The notes below the pieces were generated by a model. The model was not told the origin of the DNA. It made no database searches and was given only the letters and a program-made list of their open reading frames with translations. From positions 33,704,894 to 33,768,893 of the forward strand of contig CM020618.1 in the NCBI GenBank assembly GCA_009829735.1: a DNA stretch of 64,000 bases, written 5' to 3'. The stretch's first letter is position 1; the number at the start of each line of letters is the position of its first letter. The DNA is from Pyropia yezoensis (taxonomy: Eukaryota; Rhodophyta; Bangiophyceae; Bangiales; Bangiaceae). This document shows positions 50,939 through 61,546 of the stretch, one piece after another. The translations under genes were made by a program, and so were the position numbers.

Positions 50939-53396
50939 ATGGCTGTCGACCGTAGTGCCGCCGCTACCCGCGGCTCCCCCGGTGGCCGTCCTTGCCAGTG
51001 GCTTGCGGCCGTCGCCGCTGCGGCCGTGGCAGCTGCGGCCGTCGCGACCACCGCCGCCGAGGCAGTGGCGGTGGCAGCGTCGGCAGGCGGGGCAGGCAAG
51101 GCGGTTGCCGCCCCCACCCCTGCTGCTGCCACTGTGGATGCTGCCGCCGTTGCCTCTGACGCTGGCTCTGCTGCTGCTGCTGCTGCCGCCGCGGACACTT
51201 CCCTCCCCCCCGACCTGTGGATATGGGACGGCCCCGCCCTGGCAGCTACCCGGTCGGCGTTGGCCACCCCCGCCACCGCGGCGGCGCTCTCCCCAGAGGT
51301 CCGCGCCGCCGTGGCCCACTTGCGGGCCACGACCGCCGACGACGCGGCCGCGCCCGTCCGGTCAGTGACGGCCAAGGCGGTGGCGGCGCCCGGCACTGGC
51401 GGCGACCGGCGCGTGTACGTCAGCCTCATGCCCTATGCGTGGCCGTGCAACGGGCTGCCCGCCAAGGGGGGCTGTGTCGACTATGTGGGGCGCCCGCCGC
51501 CGCCGCCAGGGGGGGGGGCGTGCAACGCCGCAACGGGCCTGCCGTGGGTGATTTGTGATGGACAGGTGTGTGTGGAGGAGTGTGGAGCGCCTGCTGTGGA
51601 GGGGCAGACGTTGCTCTTTTCAGCGCCGTTTTCCTGGAGGTGGCTACGCAGCAGGCTGAAGGCCGCCGCCCGCCGCATGTGGATGAGGGGGGGTGCGACG
51701 AGCCGTGAGAGTGGGATGGGGCGTCGGGGGGGGGGGGAGACAGCAGGCTGAGCGCCTGCCGCCCCGCTGAGGGCCAAGCGACCATGTCATCCGTGCACTC
51801 ACGTCTTCTCTCGTTCTTCGCCGCCTCCCCATCTTGACACCTCATTGTCTGCGGGGGACGTTTGACCCTTTTTCCCACTCTCGCCTGCTGCACCGGGGAT
51901 TTCGGACCCGCCCCTCCCCCCAGATAAACTACAAAGCGCGCTCCAAGATGGACGACTACGTGTCGCTGGTGACCATGATGCGGCGGGTCATGCGGCTGTC
52001 TCTCGGGGCTTACCTCTTCCGGTCCCCGTCCCTGGCCGCCGCCGCCGCCGCCCACCTGTCTACCTGGTTTGTCCACCCCACAACAGCAATGCGGCCGTCG
52101 CTGGCCAATGCCCAGGGCATCCCGGGGGTGACGAACGGCAAAGCGACGGGCGCGATGGACCTCTTTTACGCCGGTCGCGGCTGGACGGACGCGGTGGCGC
52201 TGCTGGGGGCCACCCCCGAGGCGGCCGCCGCGTGGCCACCCCGCGACGCGGCGGCGGTGCGGTCCTGGGCGGCGGCTATGGCGGACTACCTGACGGGCGC
52301 CCCGCAAATGCGGCGGGAGGCGGCTATGGTCAACAACCATGGGGTTTACTGGGACCTGACGGTGCTGGCGCTGGCCCGCCTTGCGGGGAACGCCACACTC
52401 GCCGCGGCGGTGACGGGACCGCCAGGCTGCCCGGTGGGGGGGGGGGCGCCCATTGTCGGCTGCGTCCCCGCCCGGCTGGCGGCGCAGGTGGACGCGGCGG
52501 GCGCGCAGGTGGCCGAGCTCGGCCGCGCCTTCCCCGGCCACTATGTGTGGTACACGCTGATGGCGCACGCGCACCTGGCGGCGCTCGCCTCCTCCACGTC
52601 GGGCCGTCGGGCGCACCCGTCGGGCGGCACCAACAACACTATCCCCCTCCCCCTCTCCCCGCATCCAGTGTCGGCCGTCACGCCCGCGCTGGTGGCGGCC
52701 GCCGCGTGGGCGGCGCCGCACGCGACGGCCCCCCCCGGGGTTCCGATCGACGGCGGGTACGGCTACGCCGCCGCCGCCTACCGGCTGGTCGCCCGCCTCA
52801 CGGGCGACCCGGCCTCGGCGGCGGTGGCGTGCAACGTCCTCGGCATAAGGGCCGCCCGGGGGGGGGACGCCGCCCTGTGGGACGACGGGGGGGTCATCAC
52901 GGCGGTGGTGGCATTGGCTCTGCCGCCGCCCGCGGGGGCGGCGGGGTGCGCGGTGTGGGAAGCGGGGGGTCAGCAGCAGCGATGGGCAGAGCCGGGGGGG
53001 GGGGGCGCCGCCGCTGCCGCCTCGGCTACCGTCGCACCGGCGGCTTCTCCCGCCGCTGCTGCCCCGGGCGGCAGCGGCCGCGACGGCGGTGGGACCCCCC
53101 CTTTTGCTGCGGGGAGGCAGGTGGCCCCGGTGACTCGTGTGGTGGCGGGGCAGTGGTGGGCTGGGCGGTCCGCCGCCGTCGCAGGGGCGGCCGCCGCTGT
53201 CGCCGCTGCCACTGTCGTCGTGGCGGCGGTTGGGGCAACTGCGCGCGCGGCGGCAGCCCGACGGCGGGGGAGCAAGCCACCGGCGCACCCGCGACGGGCC
53301 GTGCCGACCTCACGGACTTGGCGGTGGGACGGGGTGTCCCGCGGGGTCGGCGTCCGTGTGGGGTGGCCCGTCAGTCGCCCCTCATGGCATGCGTAG
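50939..53396 (+). CDS. Alginate-lyase-family protein, signal peptide and C-terminal membrane anchor
   Basis: Exons 50939-51565 and 51924-53396, intron 358 nt, GT..AG, phase 0; 699 residues. An N-terminal hydrophobic Ala/Val stretch (WLAAVAAAAVAAAAVATT) suggests a signal peptide. The PF05426-type (alpha/alpha-toroid) lyase domain follows: LWIWDGPALAATR, RSVTAKAVAAPGTGGDRRVY, YAWPCNGLP, then across the intron DGQ-INYKARSKMDDYVS, AYLFRSPSLAAAAAAHLSTW, MRPSLANAQGIPG, and NNHGVYWDL at about residues 346-354, whose Asn-His are catalytic in the family. A hydrophobic segment near the end (SAAVAGAAAAVAAATVVVAA) before basic residues suggests a membrane anchor. Substrate is open: red algae make no alginate, so another uronate-containing wall or mucilage polysaccharide is likely. 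Exact cleavage activity is not proven. Confidence 0.8.
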
Positions 53397-56300
53397 CCCT
53401 GCGGACCCTTCCCCTGCGGCATACAGGGCCCCAGCCTCTGCCGCGGCATAGCGAGCCCTAAAGCTTTCTGCGGCTACTGCGCTTGGGGGGGGGTGGGGGG
53501 GTGAGGACGACGACGGTGGTGGCCCCGGGGACGATTTTGTGGTTGGAGGGGGCGTCTTGTTCCCCGGCCGGCCAAATTCCGTCGTCCTGCTCGTACGCGC
53601 CGCGGGATGTGCCGGGTGTGTGTAGGTACGTGGGGAGCACAGGCCGGCCGACGGGTGACGACTGCGGGGAGAGCGCACCAACCTGATCCAGTAGATCTTG
53701 ATCAAGGCTACATTTCCATACATATTGTGTACTGTAGCTAGCTATGTCTTGCGACGGGATGGCGAATGGGAGGGACCCTTTGGAGCCAATCAGTGGGTGG
53801 TGTGACAAGGGCTTGTCCACGGCTCGCACAATTGCGAGAGCCAGTTCGAAGTCTCATACGAAGACGATCTGCGCGCAGATTTTGAATGTACGGAGGGGAC
53901 CGCGGCGCCCAACACGTGACGCTACCTATCTCACGGGGCATCCGCCCTATGCCCCCCCGCCCCCACCCCCACGAGCGGACGGCGCTGCCCGCCCGCAGCA
54001 GTGCGCACCAGCGGGGCGCGTCTAGCAAGTCTTGATGGCGTCCCCGCTCGATCCCTTGCAGCTGTTGCAGCAGGAGACCTGAGGGCCTCCACACCTGCCG
54101 CAGGGTGGGGCTCAGTGGCACCCGCGTGACGCGCGCAGAGCACATCCACCTCCTCCGGGTGCCTTTCCAGCCGTGGATCTGCTGCGTCGTGTGTCGTTGG
54201 CACGCCCCCGTCCCCGCCGTCCCACCCCCTCAGGACGCTGCCCCTCGTCTGAAACACCCCCTTTGCACTCATCCTGACGTGTGCTCAGTCCTCTACTGGC
54301 CGCTTGTCTATTTCGGCGGGCATCCTCCCGAGTGAAGAAGTAGTCTGTCGAGAATGACTGCAAGAGTCTTTTCCCCACCTCTGACCATCTCACCCCCTCC
54401 TCCTTTGGGGGAAGTGGAACCCTGACGAGTCTGCGCATGCGTGCGCATCCGCCCTGACGCGGATCCTCTTTAAGGGGTCGGTCCACAGGGACGGACAGCC
54501 GCGCGTGCCTGGGTCCGGGGTGGTGTGGGCAGTCACCCCGCTCTATTCAACGTCAAGCATCAGCTGCAGACAGTATTGGTTAGTAGTACCAATGGCTAAG
54601 TTGAACTGTTTGGCGTCTGTCAGACAAGCAAGTCTGATCACGATTGGAGGCTTCTCGGACAGAAGGGGTAACAATGTATCGGCGGCATCTAATTTCATCC
54701 CAACTCCCGCCAATTCTGCCCGTCGTCTCCTTTGACCGTCCCCTTCCTCCCGCATAGACGATCCCAGCATCTTCCTCGTCGTCACCATGCCCGTTTGTCT
54801 GCCCGCCGCGATGTGCCTTGAATGAAACTCACCTTGTCGTGGATCAACGAGCCCCGCTAGACTGCCGGCACCCGCCTGCTCGTAGCGTCTTGACCCGCGG
54901 TTGCTTTCTCTATGCCCCAAGCCCCCCATCCCGCCTCCTCCCTCTTGGCTGACACGCACAATGATGACCGTCTAGCCCACGCCCCCCCCCCTTCCCCCCC
55001 TCCCCCTCCCCCTTCCCCCCCTCCTTTGGCCCCCGCCTCTGCCGTCTTCCCCCCGCCCCTCTTCCCCTCACACCCCGCCCACGCCCTGCTCCGTCGCCCG
55101 CCCGCCCGCCCCCTCCGATTCGCCGCCGCTCCTGCCGCCCCCCTCCCGCTCTGCCCGCCCCGCCGCCGCCGCCCGTGCCCTGCCGCTGGCGCCCCCCCCC
55201 CTCACGGGGTGGGAACGCCAGCAGCAGCGGCGGTGGCAGCAGCGGGTGCGCGCAGCGACGGTGGGGGCGGCGGGGCACGGCGGTGGTGGCGGGCGAGGGT
55301 GGCGGCTGAGGGTGTGTGGTCGGGGAGGGGGGCGGGAGGGGGAACGTGGACATGGGACGGATGGGCAGTGGCGAAGGGAGGAGGTGGGTGGTGGGGGGGG
55401 CCCGGGGGGGGGGGGGGGGGCGTGGCGGGCGTGGGCGGGCGACACAGGTACTGCCGACGGCGGTGGGGCGGCGTTTTCCCCCCCCCCGCCCCCCTCCGCG
55501 CGCGCGCGCGCGCGCGTGCGGTGGGGGCGAGGCGGGTGCTCCCCTCTGCCGGCTGACGACGCCCGTTGCGGGGTTTACCAACCGCTGCCCGTGGCGCCAC
55601 GCCGCCGCGGGGCTGAGTGCGTGTGTGCCCTTAGGATGACAGGGGGGGGGTGGGGGGGTGGGGGCGGGGGGGGAGGAGGGGCGGCGGTGCGGCGGGATGC
55701 CCCCGGTAATGACGCCGCAGGGTGTGCGCTTGGCTGGGGCGGGGAGGTGGCGCTGGCGTGCAGGCGGGCGTGCAGGCAGACGCGTGGGCGTAGGGGGGGA
55801 GCGGCTTTGCCAGCCAGTGCGCACCGTGCGACCCCTTCATCCATGGCGTGGCACCCGCGGCCGGCGGCCGTGGCACGCGGTGCCACGGTGGCGCCATCGT
55901 GACGGCGCCGGCCAGACCCCGGTAGGCGGCTCCTGCTGGTTGCCCCCTCCCACCCCCCCCCCCCCCCCTCTCCCTCCTCCCGCCTTCTCGTCGCTCTCAC
56001 CCTCTACCCGCTCCGCCCCTGGTAGCCCAACCGGCGGTCGAGGGGCACGCGCCCCGGCAGCTACCTGCCCCGCCGGCAGTGGGCTGGCCCGCACACGACG
56101 CTGCCCCGGGGGGGGCGCTAGGTACGAGGCTGCGGGCCGGGGGGGTGCCGCGGGGGGGGAACGGCCTGCAGCCGCATTGCCGGCTGAAGGGCAGAGGTGG
56201 CGGGGGGGGGGGGCTGCGTGGCACCGTCGCTGCCTCCCCCCGCTGTACGGAGCGGTGTGGCGATTGCCCGCCGGCAACAGCAGTGGCGAGGGGCCGCTGC

Positions 56301-56607
56301 CGGCGGCGGGTGGCGCACGTGCCGCCCGTCCCGCCTTCCCCCCCCCCGCCCGACTCGGGGGGGAGGACCCGCCGCTGTGGTGCGCGCCTTATATGGGCGC
56401 GACCCCCCCCCCCCCCCCCCCCTTATGTCTCGCCTGTGCTGTTGCCGCAGCCCGCCGCCGTTGCCGTTGCCGTCGCCGTCCCCGCCTTGACGGCCGCCGC
56501 CACTGTTGCCGGCTCGCCCTGGCCGCCCCAACCTTCCTGTGGCTGCCGGAGCGGTCCCCCCCCCCCGTCTGTTCCCCCCACCTGCCGCCTGGTCACCTTT
56601 GCCTGCC
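53397..56607. other. Spacer, no gene recognised
   Basis: A TGTACTGTAG motif lies at 53728-53737. From 54960 on, the sequence is extremely C- or G-rich and many frames are open without protein-like content. A CG dinucleotide run lies at 55498-55516. A 20-base C run (56403-56422) precedes the RING gene by about 190 bases. Confidence 0.45.
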
Positions 56608-57070
56608 ATGGGCGCCGCGGCGTCCACGCTGGGCGGCGCGTCCCCTCCCCACCGCCCCCCCTCGTCGTCGATGCCCCCCCCCGGCGTCTCTGTGTCCGCG
56701 GTCCCCACCCCCCCCGCTGCCTCCGCTTCGCCCCCCCCCACTGACGCTCCCAGCACCCCGCCCGTGCCGCTTGCAGCCGGTGCGGCGCCCCCGACCGCCC
56801 ACCCTGGCAGCCCCCCCCGGCGGTGGCGCCCCCGCGTCGGTGGCGGGGGCGCTCGCACACGCCAGCGGCGGGGGCTGCTGCCACTCTTTGCGCCCCCCCC
56901 GCCCCCCCGTCCCCCCGCCGCCGCGCCTAGCGACACGTTTGCGCACGGCGCGGCGGCGGCGCAGCCGCTGGAGCGCCTCTCCCACACCCGCACCGTCGCG
57001 GCGCCGCTGCACCTCCACCCGCCGTCCCTCCGGCTGGTGCGGCTGGCCCCACCGCCGGCGTCTCCCTCGC

Positions 57071-57107
<37 letters not shown>

Positions 57108-58198
57108 GGCAGCGGCTGTGGCGCCGGTGGCGGCATTGGCAACGGCGGCTGCGGCGGCCGCCGCCGCGCGCCCCCCCCCGCCGCCCGTCCTGTACGGCCT
57201 TGAGTTTGCATTTGCCGCGGACGTTGCGGGCACCGTTGCGGTGGGCGTGCCCGGCGCGCGCCGCGTTGCGGCCGCCGCCTTTGCGCCCGCCCCCGGCGGC
57301 CGCACGTTTGTCACCGCCCTGGGAGGGGGGGTGACGGAAGCGGACCTCCGTGCCGCCGCCGCCGCGTGGCGTCGGCGGGGGGCGGGCGGGCCCACGGGCG
57401 GCCGTGAGGCGGGGGGGGCGGAACCGTCGGCGGGCAGCAGCTACCCCCGCAGCTGCCGCCGCGGCCACCGCTACGGGCGGCGCAGCCGTTGCGGCCGCAG
57501 CGGCGGCAGTGGCCGCCGCCATGGGGCGGCCGCCGCCGCCGCCGCCGCCGCCTCTATCGCCGCCGACGGCGCCGTGACGGTGGTGCTGCGGGTGACGCCG
57601 GCGGCCGACGGGGTGGCGCCGGCGGGCCTCGCCGACGAGACCACCGTGTGCGGGGTGGTGCGGGCGGGCGGCGGCTGGGCGCTGACGCCTCCGCGCCAGA
57701 CGGTGGCCGTGGGGGGGGGGGGTGGGCGCGGCGGGGGCGGGGTCTACCCGCTCCTCCGCGTGTGGGGGCTGCCCCGCGCCGCGCCGCCGCCGCCACCGCC
57801 GCCACTCGCTGCCGAAGCAGCGGCGGTAGCCGCCGCCGCTGCTGCCGCCACCACCGCTGACACAACCGGCGGCCTGTGCCCCACCCCCCCCTCTCCCCCA
57901 CCACCACTGCCAGAGGTGGCTGCGGCGGGGGCGGCAGCAGCCCCCTTTGCCCCCCCCCCCCCCCCCCCCGCGGATGCAGACTGCGTCGTCTGCCTCTCCG
58001 CCCCCCGGTCGGTGCTCGTCCTCCCCTGCCGCCACGTGTGCCTGTGCGGGGACTGTGCGGCCATGTACACCAGCCGCAGCCCGTGGTGTCCCGTGTGCCG
58101 CGCGCGGCTGGGGCGGCTGCTCGCCCTCGAGTCCCCTGCGGGGGGGGCGTGGGCGGGCGGGGGAGGGAGGGGAGGGTTCCCACCGCCGCCCGCGGCCA

Positions 58199-58230
<32 letters not shown>

Positions 58231-58383
58231 AACGCCAATGCCGCCGACACCGACCCTGCCACCACCTCTGGTCTGCATCCCGACGGCGACGCGGGGCGGG
58301 GGGCGCGGCGGCTGTCGTTGGTAACGGTGGGGCCGGCCGCGCCGCTGCGCGCCGCCGCCGTCCCGGCCGCCGTTGCCGGCTGA
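56608..58383 (+). CDS. MGRN1/LOG2-like RING E3 ubiquitin ligase, probably N-myristoylated
   Basis: Intronless, 591 residues. The start MGAAASTLGG is a strong N-myristoylation signal (Gly2, Ser6), as in the MGRN1/RNF157/plant LOG2 family. A long Pro/Ala-rich stretch follows. A domain at about 195-260 (YGLEFAFAADVAGTVAVGVPG, then RTFVTALGGGV) fits the family's domain ahead of the RING. The RING finger at about 459-498 is C3HC4 type: CVVCLSAPRSVLVLPC, RHVCLCGDCAAM, then WCPVCR and LGRLLAL, very close to the family consensus. Such ligases act at membranes and in endosomal trafficking. Ala and Pro runs are far longer than in animals or plants. The family call rests on RING, preceding domain and myristoyl start together. 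Confidence 0.85.
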
Positions 58384-58636
58384 GGCGGCACAGCGGGTGC
58401 CGGTACCGGCACACCGCGGTGTGGGCAGAAGCGTGCCGCGCCGTGGAAAACGAGAAAAGAAACCGAGCCACCCGCGGGGGGAGTACTCTTCGTCAGCGTG
58501 TGTGCCCCACCCGGCCACCAGCCCTTTCTTGTTTTCTTTCCCGTGTGCCCCCACACCGCTGCGCTGCCGCCACCCCCAACGGCACCCGCCGCCTCCCCGT
58601 CGCGGCCACACCCCATCGCGGCCCCCACCTACGCTT
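58384..58636. other. Convergent intergenic region
   Basis: Between the 3' ends of the RING gene and the MYND-finger gene. No gene seen. Confidence 0.5.
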
Positions 58637-60796
58637 TCAATCTGCCCTGCCCCCCAGGGCCCCACCCCTCCCCCCCCCCCCCCCCCCAAATCCCTCTTCT
58701 CGCTCCTCATACCACTTCCACCCGCGCGGGGTGCCCCGCGTGGACCACCAGCAGCCCCCCCCCCCCCCCCCGCCCCCCCCGCGCCCCTCCGAGCCGGCCG
58801 ACCCCCCTACCGCCGCCGACACCGCGTCGGGCCACCACCGGTACTCGACGGCGGGGACCATCAGCAGCAGCGCCGTCGCGTCGTCCAGGACGGCCACAAA
58901 GTCGGCGGCGGCCAGCCCCGCGTCGCGGACCATGGCGGTCACGGCGGCGGGCCAGCCGCCGCCGCCGCCGCCGCCGCCGCTGCTGTCGGGGTAGCCCGCC
59001 GTTGGCGTGGCCGCCATCACCGCGTTGTGGGCCTTCCACCGGGGCACCTTGCCGGGGCGGCCGCCCCCGCCGAGCCACTCGTCGGTGGCCACGGTGGACC
59101 CGGACTGGCGGGCGGCGGCGTAGGCCGCCCACGCGTCGCAGCGCGTGCGGTGGGGGACGCTGCCGCGGGGGGACGCCACAGCCGCGGGCACCGCCGCCGC
59201 CGCCGACCCTGCCGGCGCACCCGCGTCGGCACCCGCGTCCGCCCCCGAGTTGGGTGGCGGTGATGGGGCGTGCCCCGGTTTCTTCCCCCAATCCGACCGC
59301 TGGCAGTCGGCGCTGCAGTACATGGCCACCTCGCACCCCGCACGTGCACAGTGGCGGAGGGAGCGCATGTTGTCCAGGTCCCCGCCCCTGCCCCCACTTC
59401 CACAAGCCCGCCAGGCGGGCGCGCCCAGCGGCGACGGCAGGCCCTGTGGGGGGAAGGGCGCGGGCGCCCACGGCGGGGCGGCCAGGAGCCGCGCGTGGCG
59501 GCCCGCGGGCGGGGCGCCGCCGCCGCGGCCGGGCCGGCCGGTGAGGGTGGCCAGCGCCTGGGCGTAGGCGGTCAGGCGGGGGTCGTTGCCCCGCTGGGTG
59601 GCGAGGGCCACCCACGACGACCGCGCGGCGGGGATGGCGGGCGGCAGCAGCCCCGCGCGCCCGCCTCCCGCGCCCGCCTCCCGCCGGAGGGCGGCGATGC
59701 AGAGGAAGAGGACGACGCTGAGGTGGATGAGTGCCCCGTGTGCGGCGGCCCCGGGGGGCAGCCGCGTCGTCCGTGGCACCACGGCGGTGACAAGGACGCC
59801 GACGGCGGCGGGGCAGCCCAGCACGCCCGCCGGCTCCACGCAGTGGCTGTGCAGCAGGGTCAGGACGCCGGTGCGCATGGCGCCGGGGAAGGAGCCTTCC
59901 GCGAGCGTCACCGCCGGCGGGTGGGTGTCGACCCAGGACGCGACGGCGGCCAGGGTGCCGGGGGCAGACCGCAGCCGCCGCCACCGGGGAGGGTCCACCA
60001 GCGTCAGCATGTACAGGAGGCGGGTGCACTCGTCCAGCGGGTGGCCACTGAGGTCGGGGGCAAGCCGGCGACGGGCAACGAGCTCGTCCATGGCGCGCAG
60101 CACCACCGCCATGAGGTCGGGGGCGCCGGTCAGGACCGCCTGCGGGGCCACCAGCGCCAGCATCAGCACCGAGTCACCAGACGTGGGGTTCGGGTCGCTC
60201 AGCTCCGAGTCCCACAGGCCGAGATGGAACGCGTCCACCGCCGCCACGACCAGCGCGGGGTCCGCCGCGAGGACGGCCAGCCCCTCCCGCGCCGCCGCGT
60301 CGCCCGGCCCCGGACCGCACGCCGGGTTGGCGTCGCGCGGGGTGAAGCCCGGCCGCTTGGTCGCGACCGGCCCAAAGGACTTGCGGATCCCCGTGTTGAG
60401 GGCCGCTAGCACCAGCCGCTGTAGCTGTACCAGTCCAGACTCGGTCGCCGACTGGGCAATGGGCGGCCGCCCGCCATCTCGCGTGCCCGAAAAGTCCCCA
60501 GGGGTGTAGCCCAGCTGGGAGGTGGCCGTGTCCAGCAGCCCCGTCACGTACGCGGCGTCCCGGCAGTGGCAGCTGTTGAAGGCAGACATCATGGTGACGA
60601 GCGCGACGACTCGAATAGTCGTAGTGTCGGCAGTGCCCACAATGGTCATCAGCGAAGCCACCACTGGCGGATGGGTCCACAGGGCGTGCCACTGCGCTGG
60701 CGAAAACCTGCTCATCAGGACCGGTGAGCCAATGGCAATAGAGCGGAGACAGGTCTCCAGGAGGCTCACCGCGCTGTGGACAATGACAGTGGTCAT
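58637..60796 (-). CDS. MYND-finger-like protein, function unknown
   Basis: Intronless, 719 residues from ATG 60796; an open frame continues upstream but looks non-coding. The first 450 residues are helical and repeat-like (AVSLLETCLRSIAIG, VASLMTIVGTADTTTIRVVALV, DSVLMLALVAPQAVL, ARLLYM-type helices), suggesting an armadillo-like fold. A zinc finger of MYND type follows: C483-x4-C488, then MYC494-SADC498-QRSDW and GH; the earlier Cys pair is partly replaced and the final Cys is not evident, so the finger is atypical. The last 150 residues (DAWAAYAAARQSG, PRWKAHNAVMAATP, AVTAMVRDAGLAAADF) look ordered again. Many algal proteins share an armadillo-like part plus MYND; these act as protein-binding modules. 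The extreme C-terminus after EYRWWPDAV is low-complexity. Confidence 0.65.
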   Translation of the reverse strand: MTTVIVHSAVSLLETCLRSIAIGSPVLMSRFSPAQWHALWTHPPVVASLMTIVGTADTTTIRVVALVTMMSAFNSCHCRDAAYVTGLLDTATSQLGYTPGDFSGTRDGGRPPIAQSATESGLVQLQRLVLAALNTGIRKSFGPVATKRPGFTPRDANPACGPGPGDAAAREGLAVLAADPALVVAAVDAFHLGLWDSELSDPNPTSGDSVLMLALVAPQAVLTGAPDLMAVVLRAMDELVARRRLAPDLSGHPLDECTRLLYMLTLVDPPRWRRLRSAPGTLAAVASWVDTHPPAVTLAEGSFPGAMRTGVLTLLHSHCVEPAGVLGCPAAVGVLVTAVVPRTTRLPPGAAAHGALIHLSVVLFLCIAALRREAGAGGGRAGLLPPAIPAARSSWVALATQRGNDPRLTAYAQALATLTGRPGRGGGAPPAGRHARLLAAPPWAPAPFPPQGLPSPLGAPAWRACGSGGRGGDLDNMRSLRHCARAGCEVAMYCSADCQRSDWGKKPGHAPSPPPNSGADAGADAGAPAGSAAAAVPAAVASPRGSVPHRTRCDAWAAYAAARQSGSTVATDEWLGGGGRPGKVPRWKAHNAVMAATPTAGYPDSSGGGGGGGGWPAAVTAMVRDAGLAAADFVAVLDDATALLLMVPAVEYRWWPDAVSAAVGGSAGSEGRGGGGGGGGGCWWSTRGTPRGWKWYEEREEGFGGGGGGRGGALGGRAD

Positions 60797-61546
60797 CGGA
60801 GAGCGGCAAGGCACACTAGCCAACGGCGGTGCCAAGACGCTGCCAGTGCCCCCCTTGGCTACGGGGTAGGGGTGAAGGGGAGGCGGCCGAGGGCGGGACC
60901 AGCGCCCACTCCCCCAGACGTTGCTTCGTCCTTGAGAAAGTTCAACACGCGGACGCGGCTGTGGCGAACAGAATGACGGCCGCGGACGTGGCGTTCGGAT
61001 GCCAGAGGCCGTGGTCATGTGCGCGCAAGCGGTGTGTGTATGTCGCGCCCAAGGGCCAGATGCGATTGGCAGCGTGCCACGCGGCGACTGCATGTCGCGT
61101 ACGCACCGTTCGTCGCGGACACACGAAACTCTCCTCGGTCCCTAGCGGAACTGCTGGCGCCAGTTGCGGATGCACCAAGCCGGCTGTGCTGCCAAAATAC
61201 GTCAGTCGGGCGCCGATGCTTCCTGCGACGCCTCTTCTGAACTGTGGGAATTGGATACCACACGACGAATGCTAGTGTGCATGCGTCGGCCTGTCTGGGG
61301 GCGTGCACCGTGGATTGACTGGGCGAGGGGCGCGACTCGGGGACGCGCACGCCAACGAGCCCATCGACGCAGCCAGACTGGCGCGGGGACAAATGAGCGC
61401 TCGGTGACGGGTGCCTTCACCCAAGACCCCTTCCGCATGTTCAGATTCAGACAAAACCCCTATGTCCAAAGTTGTGCACACCCGTACACACATTTAAAAA
61501 AAAAAGAAAGTCACGCCCACGCCAGACGCCGCCGGGGCCAGCCACC
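60797..61546. other. Intergenic region between two minus-strand genes
   Basis: Upstream of the MYND gene and downstream of the plastid-protein gene. No gene seen; an A-rich run lies at 61495-61508. Confidence 0.45.

Noticed and set aside
54910-56000. Open frames in the C- and G-rich stretch before the RING gene
   Set aside because: Homopolymer-driven translations in all frames; no motif, no start context, no agreement with any family.
56118-58710. Minus-strand open frames opposite the RING gene
   Set aside because: Complement of Ala/Pro-coding DNA; the plus strand has a textbook RING finger.
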